Assembly: GCF_039655775.1 (NCBI RefSeq)
Contig: NZ_JBBYXJ010000002.1
Coordinates: forward strand, 434,001-498,000
Direction: 5' to 3'
Length of the DNA: 64,000 bases
DNA from: Iodidimonas sp. SYSU 1G8
Lineage (GTDB): Bacteria; Pseudomonadota; Alphaproteobacteria; SMXS01
Both the position numbers and the translations under genes were made by a program. Positions within the stretch are counted from its first letter, which is position 1, and every line of letters starts with the position of its first letter. The notes under the pieces were generated by a model, which saw nothing but the letters and a program-made list of their open reading frames with translations, was not told the DNA's origin and searched no databases. Of this stretch, positions 25,753 to 35,818 are shown piece after piece.

Positions 25753-26904
25753 ATGAAAATCGCTGTACCCAAGGAACGGCGACCGCACGAACGCCGTGTC
25801 GCGGTCTCGCCGGAAACCGTCAAGAAGCTGAAGGCCCTGGGCTTCGACGTTGTCGTCGAAACCGGCGCCGGCGAAGCCGCCGCCATGCCGGACCGCCTCT
25901 TCGCGGAAGCGGGCGCGACCATTGCCCCGGACGCGGCCTCGGCCTACGCGGACGCCGATATCGTCTTCAAGATCCAGCGCCCGCTGCGTGCCGGCGAAGG
26001 CGATCTGGACGAAATGAGCCTGATCAAGCGCGGCGCGTATCTGATCGCCTCGCTCAGCCCGTATCAGGATATGGAGGGTGTCGCCGCCTATGCAAGCGCC
26101 GGCATCAACGCCATGGCCATGGAACTGATGCCGCGCATCAGCCGCGCCCAGTCCATGGACATCCTGTCGTCGCAGAACAACCTCGCCGGCTACAAGGCGG
26201 TGATCGAGGCGGCGGACCATTACAACCGCGCCATGCCCATGATGATGACGTCGGCGGGCACCGTCGCCCCGGCCAAGGTCATGGTCTTCGGCGCCGGTGT
26301 TTCGGGCCTGCAGGCGATCGCGACGGCCAAGCGCCTGGGCGCCATCGTGTCGGCGACCGACGTGCGTCCGGCCACCAAGGAGCAGGTGGAATCGCTGGGC
26401 GGCAAGTTCCTGATGGTCGAGGACGAGGAGTCCAAGGCCGCCGAGACCGCCGCCGGCTATGCCAAGGAAATGAGCGACGCCTACAAGGCCAAGCAGGCCA
26501 AGCTGATCGCCGACACCATCGCCAAGCAGGACATCGCCATCACCACGGCGCTGATCCCGGGCCGTCCCGCGCCCAAGCTGATCGACGAGGCCATGGTCCA
26601 GTCCATGAAGCCGGGTTCGGTGATCTACGATCTGGCGGCGGAAACCGGCGGCAACTGCACGCTGACCGTGCCGGGCGAGGTCGTGGTGCGCCATGACGTG
26701 ACCATCATCGGCCATTTCAACGTGCCCAGCCGCGTGCCGGTGGACGCGTCCAATTTGTTCGCCAAGAACCTGCTGAACTTCGTGTCACCGCACGTCAAGG
26801 ACGGCGTCCTGTCCTTCACCTGGGACGACGAGACCGTCGCCGGCATCCTGCTGACCCGCGACGGCCAGATCGTCCACCCGCAATTCTCCGGCCAGGGAGC
26901 CTGA
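25753..26904 (+). CDS. pntAA: NAD(P) transhydrogenase subunit alpha, part 1 (NAD-binding domain I)
   Basis: Soluble NAD(H)-binding domain I of the proton-translocating transhydrogenase, which uses the proton gradient to make NADPH from NADH. 383 aa beginning with the family N-terminus [40 protein letters not shown] and the nucleotide fold [20 protein letters not shown] are diagnostic, and it ends [12 protein letters not shown]. The alpha chain is split here into two genes, as in Rhodospirillum rubrum, rather than fused as in E. coli. It is followed after two bases by pntAB. Confidence 0.96.
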   Translation: MKIAVPKERRPHERRVAVSPETVKKLKALGFDVVVETGAGEAAAMPDRLFAEAGATIAPDAASAYADADIVFKIQRPLRAGEGDLDEMSLIKRGAYLIASLSPYQDMEGVAAYASAGINAMAMELMPRISRAQSMDILSSQNNLAGYKAVIEAADHYNRAMPMMMTSAGTVAPAKVMVFGAGVSGLQAIATAKRLGAIVSATDVRPATKEQVESLGGKFLMVEDEESKAAETAAGYAKEMSDAYKAKQAKLIADTIAKQDIAITTALIPGRPAPKLIDEAMVQSMKPGSVIYDLAAETGGNCTLTVPGEVVVRHDVTIIGHFNVPSRVPVDASNLFAKNLLNFVSPHVKDGVLSFTWDDETVAGILLTRDGQIVHPQFSGQGA

Positions 26905-26906
26905 CC

Positions 26907-27239
26907 ATGGAACACCTCGTTGTTAGCCCCGTCGTCTTCCAGCTGGCGATCTTCGTGCTGGCGATCTTCGTCGGTTATTATGTGGTCTGGAGCGTCACGC
27001 CCGCCCTGCACACGCCGCTGATGGCCGTGACCAACGCCATTTCGTCGGTGATCGTGGTCGGCGCGCTGATCGCGGTCGGCGTGCAGATCCCCGAAATGGC
27101 CGACATCAACGTCGAGAAGATGACCTGGACGTCGAAAATCCTGGGCTTCCTGGCGCTCATCATGGCGTCCGTCAACATCTTCGGCGGCTTCCTGGTCACC
27201 CAGCGCATGCTGGCCATGTACAAGAAAAAAGAAAAGTAA
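26907..27239 (+). CDS. pntAB: NAD(P) transhydrogenase subunit alpha, part 2 (membrane)
   Basis: 110-aa membrane part of the alpha chain, contributing three helices to the proton channel (domain II). Typical sequence: [40 protein letters not shown] and [20 protein letters not shown], then a basic end (YKKKEK). Two bases after pntAA and 12 before pntB, so the three subunits are translated from one message. Confidence 0.95.
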   Translation: MEHLVVSPVVFQLAIFVLAIFVGYYVVWSVTPALHTPLMAVTNAISSVIVVGALIAVGVQIPEMADINVEKMTWTSKILGFLALIMASVNIFGGFLVTQRMLAMYKKKEK

Positions 27240-27251
27240 GGGGCCGGGGAA

Positions 27252-28655
27252 ATGTCCGCGAATCTCACCGCCATTCTCTACCTGATCTCCGGCGTCCTGT
27301 TCATCCTGGCGCTGCGCGGCCTGTCGTCGCCGGTCACCTCGCGCCGGGGCAACACGATGGGCATGATCGGCATGGCAATCGCCATCGGCACCACGCTGGC
27401 GAACATCGCCGGGCACGGGGTCGATCCGGCCACCATCGGGCTCATCGTCGGCGGCCTCGCCATCGGCGGCGGCATCGGCGCCGTGATCGCGCGCAAGGTC
27501 GCCATGACGGCCATGCCGCAGCTGGTCGCCGCGTTCCACAGCCTCGTCGGCCTCGCCGCCGTGATGGTGGCCGCCAGCGCCTTCTATTCGCCGGAAGCCT
27601 TCAACATCGGCGTGCCGGGCGCCATCCACACCGCCAGCCTGGTCGAGATGTCGCTGGGCATCGCCATCGGCGCGGTGACGTTCACCGGTTCGGTCATCGC
27701 CTTCACCAAGCTGCAGGGCCTGGTGTCGGGCGCGCCGGTCGTGTTCCCGGGCCAGCACCTGTTGAACGCGCTGCTCGGCATCATCCTGGTGCTGCTGATC
27801 GTCTATTTCTGCATCGCCCAGGAAGCCTGGGTGCTGTGGACCATCGCCGTGCTGTCGCTGGTCATCGGCATCACCCTGATCATCCCGATCGGCGGCGCCG
27901 ACATGCCGGTCGTCGTGTCCATGCTGAACTCCTATTCGGGCTGGGCGGCCGCCGGTATCGGCTTCACCCTGTCCAACACCGCGCTGATCATCACCGGCGC
28001 GCTGGTCGGCTCCTCGGGCGCGATCCTGTCCTACATCATGTGCAAGGCCATGAACCGCTCGTTCTTCAGCGTCATTCTCGGCGGCTTCGGCGGCGATTCG
28101 ACGGCTGCGGCGGCCGGGGCGGTCGAAACCCGCCCGGTGAAGCGCGGCTCGGCCGAGGACGCGGCCTTCATCATGAAGAACGCCGGTTCGGTGATCATCG
28201 TCCCGGGTTACGGCATGGCCGTCGCCCAGGCGCAGCACGCGCTGAAGGAAATGGCCGAGGAGCTGAAGAAGGAAGGCGTCACCGTGAAGTACGCCATCCA
28301 TCCGGTCGCCGGCCGCATGCCTGGCCACATGAACGTGCTGCTGGCCGAAGCCAACGTGCCCTATGACGAGGTCTTCGAGCTGGAGGACATCAACTCGTCG
28401 TTCAGCCAGACCGACGTGGCCTTCGTCATCGGCGCCAACGACGTGACCAACCCGGCGGCCAAGACCGACAAGACCAGCCCGATCTACGGCATGCCGGTGC
28501 TCGACGTGGAAAACGCCAAGACCGTGCTGTTCATCAAGCGCGGCATGGCGGCCGGTTACGCCGGCGTGGAGAACGAGCTGTTCTTCCGCGACAACACCAT
28601 GATGCTGTTCGGCGACGCCAAGAAGATGGTCGAAGAGATCGTCAAGTCGCTGTAA
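27252..28655 (+). CDS. pntB: NAD(P) transhydrogenase subunit beta
   Basis: 467-aa subunit with the remaining membrane helices of domain II (residues about 5-260) and the NADP(H)-binding domain III at the C-terminus. Visible landmarks are RRGNTMGMIGMAIAIGTT, VIGGADMPVVVSMLNSYSG-type sequence (IGGADMPVVVSMLNSYSGWA) in the channel, and in domain III IIVPGYGMAVAQAQH, VKYAIHPVAGRMPGHMNVLL and VIGANDVTNPAAK. All are intact. It is the last gene of the operon, closed by a strong terminator. Confidence 0.96.
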   Translation: MSANLTAILYLISGVLFILALRGLSSPVTSRRGNTMGMIGMAIAIGTTLANIAGHGVDPATIGLIVGGLAIGGGIGAVIARKVAMTAMPQLVAAFHSLVGLAAVMVAASAFYSPEAFNIGVPGAIHTASLVEMSLGIAIGAVTFTGSVIAFTKLQGLVSGAPVVFPGQHLLNALLGIILVLLIVYFCIAQEAWVLWTIAVLSLVIGITLIIPIGGADMPVVVSMLNSYSGWAAAGIGFTLSNTALIITGALVGSSGAILSYIMCKAMNRSFFSVILGGFGGDSTAAAAGAVETRPVKRGSAEDAAFIMKNAGSVIIVPGYGMAVAQAQHALKEMAEELKKEGVTVKYAIHPVAGRMPGHMNVLLAEANVPYDEVFELEDINSSFSQTDVAFVIGANDVTNPAAKTDKTSPIYGMPVLDVENAKTVLFIKRGMAAGYAGVENELFFRDNTMMLFGDAKKMVEEIVKSL

Positions 28656-28676
28656 GGCAGGGTTCATCCCGACGAC

Positions 28677-28705
28677 AAAGGGGCTGCTTCGGCAGCCCCT
28701 TTTTT
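28677..28705 (+). terminator. Rho-independent terminator of pntAA-pntAB-pntB
   Basis: AAAGGGGCTGC, loop TTCG, GCAGCCCCTTT, then more T. The stem is perfect, with a stable UUCG tetraloop. The A-run on the other side means it could also stop transcription arriving from the convergent VOC gene. Confidence 0.95.
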
Positions 28706-28717
28706 GTGGCCGGCGCC

Positions 28718-29314
28718 TTATTCCGCCGGTTCGGCGACCCGCTGCAGCGCCAGATAGCGCGCGGCGTCATCGGCGGTCGCCGGGTCGTGCCGAACGTCGC
28801 CGGGCGCGCCCATGGGCCGCGTCCAGGCCGCGAATTCCAGCTGGATGCCGTCCGGGTCGAGGAAGTAGATCGAGCGCACGAAGGTGGAGGGGGTGAGTTC
28901 CAGGCTGGCCTGGCGCTCGGACTCGTCATGGTTGATGACGGGCGTGATCTCGATGCCCGCCGCTTCCAGCCTGCGGCGGTACTCGTCGATCCTGTCAGCG
29001 GGTACGTTGAACGCCAGATGGTTGAGCGAGGCGTGCGCCGTGGTGATCGATCCGCGCCCGACCAGATGGGCCGGATGGGTCACGCCGGGCACCGCCTCGG
29101 GCGCGTCGGGGAACCAGAAGAAGGCGAGCGAGTCGCCATTGCCGATATCGAAGAAGAAATGCTGGCCCATGCCGTTGGGCAGATCGATGGTCTTGGTGAG
29201 CGGCATGCCGAGCAGGCCGGAATAGAACGCCACCGTGCGCTTCATGTCCTTGCACACCAGCGCGAGGTGGTTCACGCCCATGATCTCGAACTTCTCGTTC
29301 TTCGGCGCCGTCAT
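28718..29314 (-). CDS. VOC-superfamily dioxygenase/glyoxalase-like protein
   Basis: 198-aa vicinal-oxygen-chelate protein. Two babab modules: first [20 protein letters not shown] (metal His) with [19 protein letters not shown], second around [11 protein letters not shown] (second His) with the third ligand in [16 protein letters not shown] (Glu). This layout is used by extradiol dioxygenases, glyoxalases and epimerases; the reaction cannot be chosen by sequence alone. The ATG at 29314 follows GGGGAGA; the longer start at 29329 has no such site. Convergent with pntB across the shared terminator. Confidence 0.82.
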   Translation of the reverse strand: MTAPKNEKFEIMGVNHLALVCKDMKRTVAFYSGLLGMPLTKTIDLPNGMGQHFFFDIGNGDSLAFFWFPDAPEAVPGVTHPAHLVGRGSITTAHASLNHLAFNVPADRIDEYRRRLEAAGIEITPVINHDESERQASLELTPSTFVRSIYFLDPDGIQLEFAAWTRPMGAPGDVRHDPATADDAARYLALQRVAEPAE

Positions 29315-29464
29315 CCCGTCTCTCCCCATGGCTGAAGCCGTCGGTGAATTTTATACGCTCATACAAATTTTTCATCCGCTTTTCAGCGGCCGCGTCACGG
29401 CGCCGCCGCACGCCCCGGCTGCATTGCTGCCATGCGGCGCGCGATAGGGCGAAGCCGGCGACCG

Positions 29465-29478
29465 TTGATCGCGATCAA
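29465..29478. promoter_or_regulatory. Perfect FNR/ANR-type box upstream of the cbb3 operon
   Basis: TTGATCGCGATCAA is a perfect match to the TTGAT-N4-ATCAA consensus of FNR, ANR and FixK regulators. It lies about 100 bases before the gene at 29579, the first gene of the cco cluster. A class II activator site centred at -41.5 would put the transcription start near 29513. The matching regulator is encoded at the far end of the cluster. Confidence 0.88.
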
Positions 29479-29578
29479 GGCTCCGGAGGCGTGCCCGGAC
29501 GAAGGTCGGCGGTGCGGGCGCTCCACCCAGGCCATGACCGGCCGCGGCGCCGCCCGGCAGCCGAAAGGACAACCTGGC

Positions 29579-30442
29579 ATGGACGATATCGGACCCAAGG
29601 CGCTGACGGGCGCGGCCCTGGCCGCCGCGATGATGGTGGCCGCGCCGGGCGCGCGGGCGGAGCCGCTGCGCTACATCCCGCCGGTCAGCAATCCCCTGTT
29701 CAACGAGAGCCCGCTGATCACCACCGAGGTGCGGCCGGTCTTCATTCACCACGACATTCCGAAAGGCTTCCTGACCGGCGGCGGCAACGTGGACGTGGCG
29801 GCGGTGCAGGCGCGCGTCGCGATCACCGACAGGCTGGCGATCATCGCCACCAAGGACGGCTATGCCGACGTGCATTTCGCCGGGGTGCTGCCGGACGACA
29901 ACGGGTTCGCCAACATCGCCGCCGGCTTGAAATATGCGCTGGTGCTGACCGACGACGCGGCGCTGACGGTCGGCTTGCGCTACGAGGCGCCGCTGGGCAG
30001 CCTCAAGACGGCGGGCATCAGCCTGCAGGGCCATGGCGACGGCTTCATCAACGTCTTCGCGACGGCGGTGAAGCAGTTCGACAGGCTGCAGGTGCAGGCC
30101 AGCGTCAACGCCAACATGGCGCTCGATTCCGACGCGGACAGCTCGCTGCTGGTCGGCTCGCTGCATGCCAACTACGCCGTGACCGACTGGTTCTACCCGC
30201 TGGTCGAGTTCAACGTGTTTTCGGTCATCGACCATGGCGCGCGCATGAACGTGCCGTTCGAGGGCTTCGACCTGGTCAATTTCGGCGCCACCGATGGCGG
30301 CACCGTCGCGACCGTGGCCGCCGGCGCGCGCTTCCGGATCGCCTCCAACGTGCTGCTCGGCGCCGCCTACGAGGCGCCGGTCACCAGCCGCAAGGACATC
30401 ACCAGCTGGCGCGTCTACGCCGACGCCGTCATCAGCTTCTGA
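29579..30442 (+). CDS. Outer-membrane beta-barrel-type protein preceding ccoN
   Basis: 287-aa exported protein. The signal peptide runs to about residue 27 (hydrophobic core [10 protein letters not shown], cleavage after GARA). The mature part is made of alternating short strands such as [40 protein letters not shown] and [14 protein letters not shown], ending DAVISF with a terminal Phe, the pattern of a 12-14-strand porin-like barrel. I do not recognise a named family. It lies between the FNR box and ccoN, 11 bases upstream of the ccoN ATG, so it is almost certainly induced with the oxidase under low oxygen. Confidence 0.72.
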   Translation: MDDIGPKALTGAALAAAMMVAAPGARAEPLRYIPPVSNPLFNESPLITTEVRPVFIHHDIPKGFLTGGGNVDVAAVQARVAITDRLAIIATKDGYADVHFAGVLPDDNGFANIAAGLKYALVLTDDAALTVGLRYEAPLGSLKTAGISLQGHGDGFINVFATAVKQFDRLQVQASVNANMALDSDADSSLLVGSLHANYAVTDWFYPLVEFNVFSVIDHGARMNVPFEGFDLVNFGATDGGTVATVAAGARFRIASNVLLGAAYEAPVTSRKDITSWRVYADAVISF

Positions 30443-30453
30443 GGATCACGGGC

Positions 30454-32064
30454 ATGGGTGCGGGACTCTACCATGTGGTCATGGGGTTGGTGGCGATGCT
30501 GGCGATCCTCGCCGCCGGGCTGACCCATGACCCGAATTTCGCGGTGCACGCGTGGATCGTCGCGCTCGCGGCGGGCGTCGCCATCATCGCCGGCCTTCAG
30601 ATCTTCGATCCGGAAGGCAAGCCGAAGCCGGTGACGGAGAAGTACCTGGACGGGGTCGTCCGGGCCGGCGTCGTCGCCACGGTGTTCTGGGGCCTCGCCG
30701 GGTTCCTTGTCGGCCTCGTCATCGCGCTGCAGCTGACCTTCCCGCAGCTCAACCTGGATCTGGCCTATACCAGTTTCGGGCGGCTGCGGCCGCTGCATAC
30801 GTCGGCGGTGGTGTTCGCCTTCGGCGGCAACGCACTGATCGCCACCAGCTTCTACGTGGTCCAGCGCACGACGGGCGCGCGGCTGGCGCTGGGCAACACG
30901 GCCTGGTTCGTGTTCTGGGGCTATCAGCTGTTCATCGTGCTGGCGGCGACCGGCTATCTGCTCGGCATCACCCAGAGCAAGGAGTACGCCGAGCCCGAAT
31001 GGTACGTGGATCTGTGGCTCACCGTCGTGTGGGTGGCGTATCTGGCGGTGTTCCTCGGGACGTTGTTCAAGCGCAAGGAACCGCACATCTACGTGGCCAA
31101 CTGGTTCTATCTGGCGTTCATCGTCACCATCGCCATGCTGCACGTGGTGAACAATCTGGCCATGCCGGTCTCGCTGCTGGGGGCCAAGAGCTATTCGCTG
31201 TTCTCGGGCGTGCAGGATGCGCTGACCCAGTGGTGGTACGGCCACAACGCCGTCGGCTTCTTCCTGACCGCCGGCTTCCTGGGGATGATGTACTATTTCG
31301 TGCCCAAGCAGGCGAACCGGCCGATCTATTCCTACCGGCTGTCGATCATCCATTTCTGGGCCCTGATCTTCCTCTACATCTGGGCCGGGCCGCATCATCT
31401 GCACTACACGGCGCTGCCCGACTGGGCGCAGACGCTGGGCATGGTGTTCTCGATCATGCTGTGGATGCCGAGCTGGGGCGGCATGATCAACGGCCTGATG
31501 ACGCTGTCCGGCGCCTGGGACAAGCTGCGCACCGATCCGGTGCTGCGCATGATGGTCATGGCCATCGCCTTCTACGGCATGAGCACCTTCGAGGGCCCGA
31601 TGATGTCCATCAAGGCCGTCAACTCGCTCAGCCACTACACCGACTGGACCATCGGCCACGTGCATTCCGGCGCGCTGGGCTGGGTCGGCATGATCAGTTT
31701 CGGCGCGATCTATTTCCTGACGCCGAAACTGTGGGGGCGTCCGGCGCTCTACAGCGCGCGGCTGGTCAACTGGCACTTCTGGCTGGCGACCATCGGCATC
31801 GTGCTTTACGCGGCGTCCATGTGGGTCAGCGGCATCATGCAGGGCCTGATGTGGCGCGCCTACGACCAGCTCGGCTTCCTGCAATACAGCTTCGCCGAGA
31901 CGGTGGCCGCCATGCATCCCTTCTACCTGATCCGCGCCGCGGGCGGCGGCCTGTACCTGCTGGGCGGGTTCATCATGGCCTACAACGTGGCGCGGACGAT
32001 CCAGGGCCGCAGCCGGCGCGAGGCGCCCATGGGCTTCGCCGTCCCCGCCGCGCAGGGAGCGTGA
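30454..32064 (+). CDS. ccoN: Cytochrome cbb3 oxidase catalytic subunit I
   Basis: 536-aa membrane subunit that reduces O2 at a high-spin heme b3-CuB centre. Haem and copper ligands are recognisable: H115 in [18 protein letters not shown] (low-spin haem b), the CuB His in [11 protein letters not shown], the His pair in [14 protein letters not shown], and [12 protein letters not shown] (b3/b). About 12-14 helices. An extra N-terminal stretch of roughly 60 residues with two helices ([12 protein letters not shown]) precedes the conserved core, as in several alphaproteobacterial CcoN. The ATG at 30454 lies 11 bases after the upstream gene. First gene of ccoNOQPGHIS. Confidence 0.96.
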   Translation: MGAGLYHVVMGLVAMLAILAAGLTHDPNFAVHAWIVALAAGVAIIAGLQIFDPEGKPKPVTEKYLDGVVRAGVVATVFWGLAGFLVGLVIALQLTFPQLNLDLAYTSFGRLRPLHTSAVVFAFGGNALIATSFYVVQRTTGARLALGNTAWFVFWGYQLFIVLAATGYLLGITQSKEYAEPEWYVDLWLTVVWVAYLAVFLGTLFKRKEPHIYVANWFYLAFIVTIAMLHVVNNLAMPVSLLGAKSYSLFSGVQDALTQWWYGHNAVGFFLTAGFLGMMYYFVPKQANRPIYSYRLSIIHFWALIFLYIWAGPHHLHYTALPDWAQTLGMVFSIMLWMPSWGGMINGLMTLSGAWDKLRTDPVLRMMVMAIAFYGMSTFEGPMMSIKAVNSLSHYTDWTIGHVHSGALGWVGMISFGAIYFLTPKLWGRPALYSARLVNWHFWLATIGIVLYAASMWVSGIMQGLMWRAYDQLGFLQYSFAETVAAMHPFYLIRAAGGGLYLLGGFIMAYNVARTIQGRSRREAPMGFAVPAAQGA

Positions 32065-32065
32065 C

Positions 32066-32794
32066 ATGAAGTTCAGTCACGCCATCATCGAGAAGAACGC
32101 GACGCTGCTGCTGGTGCTCAGCTTCATCGTGGTCAGCATCGGCGGCATCGTCGAGATCGCGCCGCTGTTCTACCTGCAGAACACCATCGAGAAGGTGCAG
32201 GGCATGCGGCCCTACACGCCGCTGGAGCTGGCGGGACGCGGCATCTACATCCGCGAGGGCTGCTACACCTGCCACAGCCAGATGATCCGGCCGTTCCGTG
32301 ACGAGGTCGAACGCTACGGTCATTACAGCCTTGCGGCCGAGAGCATGTACGACCATCCGTTCCAGTGGGGCTCGAAGCGGACCGGGCCGGACCTGGCGCG
32401 GGTGGGCGGCAAGTACTCCGACGAGTGGCACGTCCAGCATCTGAAGGCGCCGCGTTCGGTGGTGCCGGAATCGGTGATGCCCGGCTATGCGTTCCTGGCC
32501 GAGACGCCGCTGCGCACCGACGACATCGCCGATCATCTGCGGGCGAACCATCAGGTGGGCGTGCCCTATTCGGAGGCCATGCTGGAGAACGCGCTGGCCG
32601 ATCTGGCCGCCCAGACGGAGCCGGACGGCAAGGGCGCGGACGCGTTGCGGCAACGCTATCCCGGCGCGGTCATCCGCGATTTCGACGGCGATCCCAGGCT
32701 CGTCAGCGAGATGGACGCGGTCGTCGCCTACCTCCAGATGCTCGGCACGCTGGTGGATTTCAACGCCTATGACGAAGAAGCCAACCGGCGCTAG
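32066..32794 (+). CDS. ccoO: Cytochrome cbb3 oxidase monohaem subunit II
   Basis: 242-aa membrane-anchored cytochrome c. An N-terminal helix ([20 protein letters not shown]) precedes the periplasmic domain with one haem site, GCYTCHSQM (C66, C69, H70). [13 protein letters not shown] and [20 protein letters not shown] are typical of FixO/CcoO, and the distal Met is probably the one in SVMPGY. It passes electrons from CcoP to CcoN. Its ATG lies two bases after the ccoN stop codon. Confidence 0.96.
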   Translation: MKFSHAIIEKNATLLLVLSFIVVSIGGIVEIAPLFYLQNTIEKVQGMRPYTPLELAGRGIYIREGCYTCHSQMIRPFRDEVERYGHYSLAAESMYDHPFQWGSKRTGPDLARVGGKYSDEWHVQHLKAPRSVVPESVMPGYAFLAETPLRTDDIADHLRANHQVGVPYSEAMLENALADLAAQTEPDGKGADALRQRYPGAVIRDFDGDPRLVSEMDAVVAYLQMLGTLVDFNAYDEEANRR

Positions 32795-32803
32795 GGGATC
32801 ATC

Positions 32804-32953
32804 ATGGATTACAACGACCTTCGCCATCTCGCCGACAGCTGGGGCCTGGTCTACTTGCTGGTCATCTTCGTCGCCGTTGTCGCCTTCGTGTTCCGGCCGG
32901 GCGCGCGGCAGGCCTATGAGCGCATTGCCCGCATCCCGCTGGACGAGGACTGA
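32804..32953 (+). CDS. ccoQ: Cytochrome cbb3 oxidase small subunit CcoQ/FixQ
   Basis: 49-aa single-helix protein: MDYNDLRHLADSWGLVYLLV opens the helix, which is followed by FRPGARQAYERIARIPLDED. CcoQ stabilises the CcoNOP complex. The gene is short and easily missed; position between ccoO and ccoP and the FRPG-x-R motif after the helix make the call safe. It starts at the ATG at 32804 and ends 3 bases before ccoP. Confidence 0.94.
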   Translation: MDYNDLRHLADSWGLVYLLVIFVAVVAFVFRPGARQAYERIARIPLDED

Positions 32954-32956
32954 GCC

Positions 32957-33844
32957 ATGACCGACAAGGAACGGGACGCGCTGAGCGGTGTCGAGACCAC
33001 GGGGCATGAGTGGGACGGCATCAAGGAACTGAACAACCCGTTGCCGCGCTGGTGGCTGTGGACGTTCTATGCCTGCATCGTCTGGGCGCTGATCTACACG
33101 GTGTTCTATCCGGCGTGGCCGCTGATCGACGGCGCGACCAGGGGCGTGCTCGGCTTCTCAAGCCGGGCGAACCTGACCGCCTCGGTGAGCGAGGCGCGCG
33201 CGGCGCAGTCGCGGTACCTGGCGCAGATCGAGGCTTTGCCGCTGGAGCGCATCCGGCACGATCCGGCGCTGTTCGATTTCGCCGTGGCCGGCGGGCGCTC
33301 GGCCTTCGCGGTGAACTGCGTCCAGTGCCATGGCGGCGGCGGCGCGGGCGCCAAGGGCTATCCCAACCTCAATGATGACGACTGGCTGTGGGGCGGCACG
33401 CTGGAGGAGCTCCACTTCACCCTTCGGCACGGCATCCGGTCGGAGAACGATGCGCAGACCCGCATGTCGCTGATGCCGGCGTTCGGGCGCGACGGCATTC
33501 TCGACCGCAAGCAGATCGCGGACACGGCGGACTACGTCCTGTCCCTGTCCGGGCAGGACCATGATCCGTCGGCGGCGGCGCGTGGCGCGGTGGTGTTCGC
33601 CGATCAGTGCGCCGCCTGCCACGGCGCCGACGGGGGCGGCGACCGGGCGCAGGGCGCGCCTTCGCTGAAGGACGGCATCTGGCTGTATGGCGGCGACCGG
33701 GCGACGGTCATTGAAAGCATCACCAACGCCCGGCGCGGCGTGATGCCGGCCTGGGGCGGCAAGCTGGACGAGGCGACGCTGAAACAGGTGGTGATCTACG
33801 TTCATTCGCTGGGCGGCGGCGAGCCTTCGGTAGCGGCGCCCTGA
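32957..33844 (+). CDS. ccoP: Cytochrome cbb3 oxidase dihaem subunit III
   Basis: 295 aa. HEWDGIKELNNPLPRWWLWT is the diagnostic N-terminal CcoP motif, then a membrane helix and two periplasmic cytochrome c domains with haem sites C121-x-x-C124-H125 (CVQCH) and C218-x-x-C221-H222 (CAACH). Distal Met candidates are in SLMPAFG and GVMPAWGG. It receives electrons from the cytochrome bc1/c pool. Start codon three bases after ccoQ; one base to ccoG. Confidence 0.96.
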   Translation: MTDKERDALSGVETTGHEWDGIKELNNPLPRWWLWTFYACIVWALIYTVFYPAWPLIDGATRGVLGFSSRANLTASVSEARAAQSRYLAQIEALPLERIRHDPALFDFAVAGGRSAFAVNCVQCHGGGGAGAKGYPNLNDDDWLWGGTLEELHFTLRHGIRSENDAQTRMSLMPAFGRDGILDRKQIADTADYVLSLSGQDHDPSAAARGAVVFADQCAACHGADGGGDRAQGAPSLKDGIWLYGGDRATVIESITNARRGVMPAWGGKLDEATLKQVVIYVHSLGGGEPSVAAP

Positions 33845-33845
33845 C

Positions 33846-35312
33846 ATGACGACGCCGCCCGACATCGAGCGGGTCGAGGTCGCGCCGGTCAACCGGCGCG
33901 AGCCCCAGTCCCTGTTCAAGGCGCGGGAGAAGATCTTTCCCAAGCGAGCGACGGGCTTCTTCCGCACCCTGAAATGGCAGGTCATGGCCGTCACCCTGGC
34001 CATCTATTACCTGACCCCGTGGATCCGCTGGGACCGGGGGCCGGGCGCGCCGGACCAGGCGGTGCTGATCGACATGCCGGTACGGCGGTTCTACTTTTTC
34101 TTCATCGAGATCTGGCCGCAGGAGTTCTTCTATGTGGCCGGCCTGCTGATCCTCGCCGGTATCGGCCTGTTCCTGCTCACCTCGACCGTGGGCCGCGCCT
34201 GGTGCGGCTACACCTGCCCGCAGACGGTGTGGGTCGACCTGTTCCTGGTGGTCGAGCGCTGGATCGAGGGCGACCGCGGCGCGCGCATCAAGCTGGAACA
34301 GGCGCCGTGGAGCGTCTCCAAGCTGCGCAAGCGGATCGGCAAGCATACGCTGTGGATCCTGATCGGCATGGCAACCGGCGGTGCGTGGGTATTCTACTTC
34401 GCCGACGCGCCGACACTCGCCGCGCGGCTGGCCGATTTCAGCGCGCCGCCCATCGCCTGGATCACCATCGCCATCCTGACGGCGACCACCTACGTGTTCG
34501 GCGGGCTGATGCGCGAGCAGGTCTGCACCTACATGTGTCCGTGGCCGCGGATCCAGGCGGCCATGCTCGACGAGGACTCGCTGGTCGTGACCTACAATGA
34601 CTGGCGCGGCGAGCCTCGCGCCCGCCACCAGAAGACCCAGCAGGCTGGCGCGGGGGATTGCATCGACTGCAACCAGTGCGTCGTGGTCTGCCCCATGGGG
34701 ATCGACATCCGCGACGGCCAGCAGCTGGAATGCATCACCTGCGCCCTGTGCATCGATGCCTGCGACGCGGTCATGGACAAGGTCGGCCGGCCGCGCGGCC
34801 TGATCTCCTACGCGACCCTGAAGGACTACAACGCCAGCACGCGCGAGCGGCCGGTGCATACCACGCTGCGCTCGCTGATCCGCCCGCGCACCATCCTCTA
34901 TATCGTGCTGTGGACGGCGGTGGCGGCGGGCATGCTGTATGCCCTGCTGACCCGCGACCGGCTCGACCTCAATGTCCTGCACGACCGCAACCCGGTGGCG
35001 GTCCGCCTGTCGGACGGATCGATCCGCAACGGCTATACGGTGAAGATTCTCAACATGGCGCCGGAGGGCAGAACGTTCACGCTGACGACGGATGGCGTGC
35101 TGGGCGCTTCGCTCGTGCGCGCGGGCGCCGACGATCCGCCCGCCGCGATCCTGTCGCTGCCCGTGGCGGGCGATGCGGTCCGGAGCATGAAAATCTACGT
35201 CACGGCACCCGCCGCCTCGGTGGACGAGGCGGAGACGCCGCTGCGCTTCACGCTCCGGGATACCGGCGGCGCGGAGACGGCGGTCTACGACTCCCATTTC
35301 GCCCGGCCATGA
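33846..35312 (+). CDS. ccoG: Cytochrome cbb3 maturation protein CcoG/RdxA (FixG)
   Basis: 488-aa membrane protein with two ferredoxin-like 4Fe-4S clusters, required for copper handling during CuB-centre assembly. The clusters are seen in CIDCNQCVVVCPMGID and CITCALCIDACD. The upstream membrane part contains GRAWCGYTCPQTVWVDLF and YMCPWPRIQ, further conserved Cys motifs of this family. A C-terminal Ig-like FixG domain (RNGYTVKILNMAPEGRTF) is present. Between ccoP and ccoH. Confidence 0.95.
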   Translation: MTTPPDIERVEVAPVNRREPQSLFKAREKIFPKRATGFFRTLKWQVMAVTLAIYYLTPWIRWDRGPGAPDQAVLIDMPVRRFYFFFIEIWPQEFFYVAGLLILAGIGLFLLTSTVGRAWCGYTCPQTVWVDLFLVVERWIEGDRGARIKLEQAPWSVSKLRKRIGKHTLWILIGMATGGAWVFYFADAPTLAARLADFSAPPIAWITIAILTATTYVFGGLMREQVCTYMCPWPRIQAAMLDEDSLVVTYNDWRGEPRARHQKTQQAGAGDCIDCNQCVVVCPMGIDIRDGQQLECITCALCIDACDAVMDKVGRPRGLISYATLKDYNASTRERPVHTTLRSLIRPRTILYIVLWTAVAAGMLYALLTRDRLDLNVLHDRNPVAVRLSDGSIRNGYTVKILNMAPEGRTFTLTTDGVLGASLVRAGADDPPAAILSLPVAGDAVRSMKIYVTAPAASVDEAETPLRFTLRDTGGAETAVYDSHFARP

Positions 35313-35323
35313 AGGAGCGCTCC

Positions 35324-35818
35324 ATGAAGGCTGTTCCAACACCGCATTTCTTCACGGGACGTCACATGCTGGCGGTCGTGCTGGGCTTCTTCGCCGTGGT
35401 GATCGCCGTCAACCTGACCCTGGCCTTCTTCGCCACGCGCAGCTGGACCGGGCTCGTCGTCGAGAACAGCTACGTGGCCAGCCAGCATTACAACGAGGAA
35501 CTGGCCCAGGCACACCGGCAGCGGGCGCTCGGCTGGCATGGCGGATTGAGCTATGAGGGCGGAAGGCTGGTCTTTCGTCTGCGCGATGCCGCCGGCGCGC
35601 CGCTCCCGGGGATGCAGGTCAGCGCCACGGTGCGGCGCCCCACTCATGAGGGCGAGGACCGGGAACTGTTCCTCTCGCCCAGCGCGGCGGGCGTCTATGC
35701 CGTCCCTGTCGCCCTCATGCCGGGGACGTGGGCGGTCGAGGTGCATGCGCTGGGCCGAGATGGCCGGCCCTACCGCCGCGACTATCGTCTCTGGGTGGCC
35801 GAGGAGACCCGGCCATGA
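35324..35818 (+). CDS. ccoH: FixH/CcoH family assembly protein
   Basis: 164-aa protein with one N-terminal helix (MLAVVLGFFAVVIAVNLTLA) and a small periplasmic beta-domain: SYVASQHYNEELAQAHRQRA, LGWHGGLSY, LFLSPSAAGVY, PGTWAVEVHALGRDGRPYRR. These are the family landmarks. It helps assemble the cbb3 complex. The ATG at 35324 has AAGGAG six bases upstream; an ATG at 35309 overlapping the ccoG stop is the alternative. The stop codon overlaps the ccoI start (ATGA). Confidence 0.9.
   Translation: MKAVPTPHFFTGRHMLAVVLGFFAVVIAVNLTLAFFATRSWTGLVVENSYVASQHYNEELAQAHRQRALGWHGGLSYEGGRLVFRLRDAAGAPLPGMQVSATVRRPTHEGEDRELFLSPSAAGVYAVPVALMPGTWAVEVHALGRDGRPYRRDYRLWVAEETRP

Noticed and set aside
26625-28667. 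Long open frame opposite pntAA-pntAB-pntB
   Set aside because: Antisense artefact of high GC; composition dominated by His, Asp, Gly and Arg; the three transhydrogenase genes are unambiguous.
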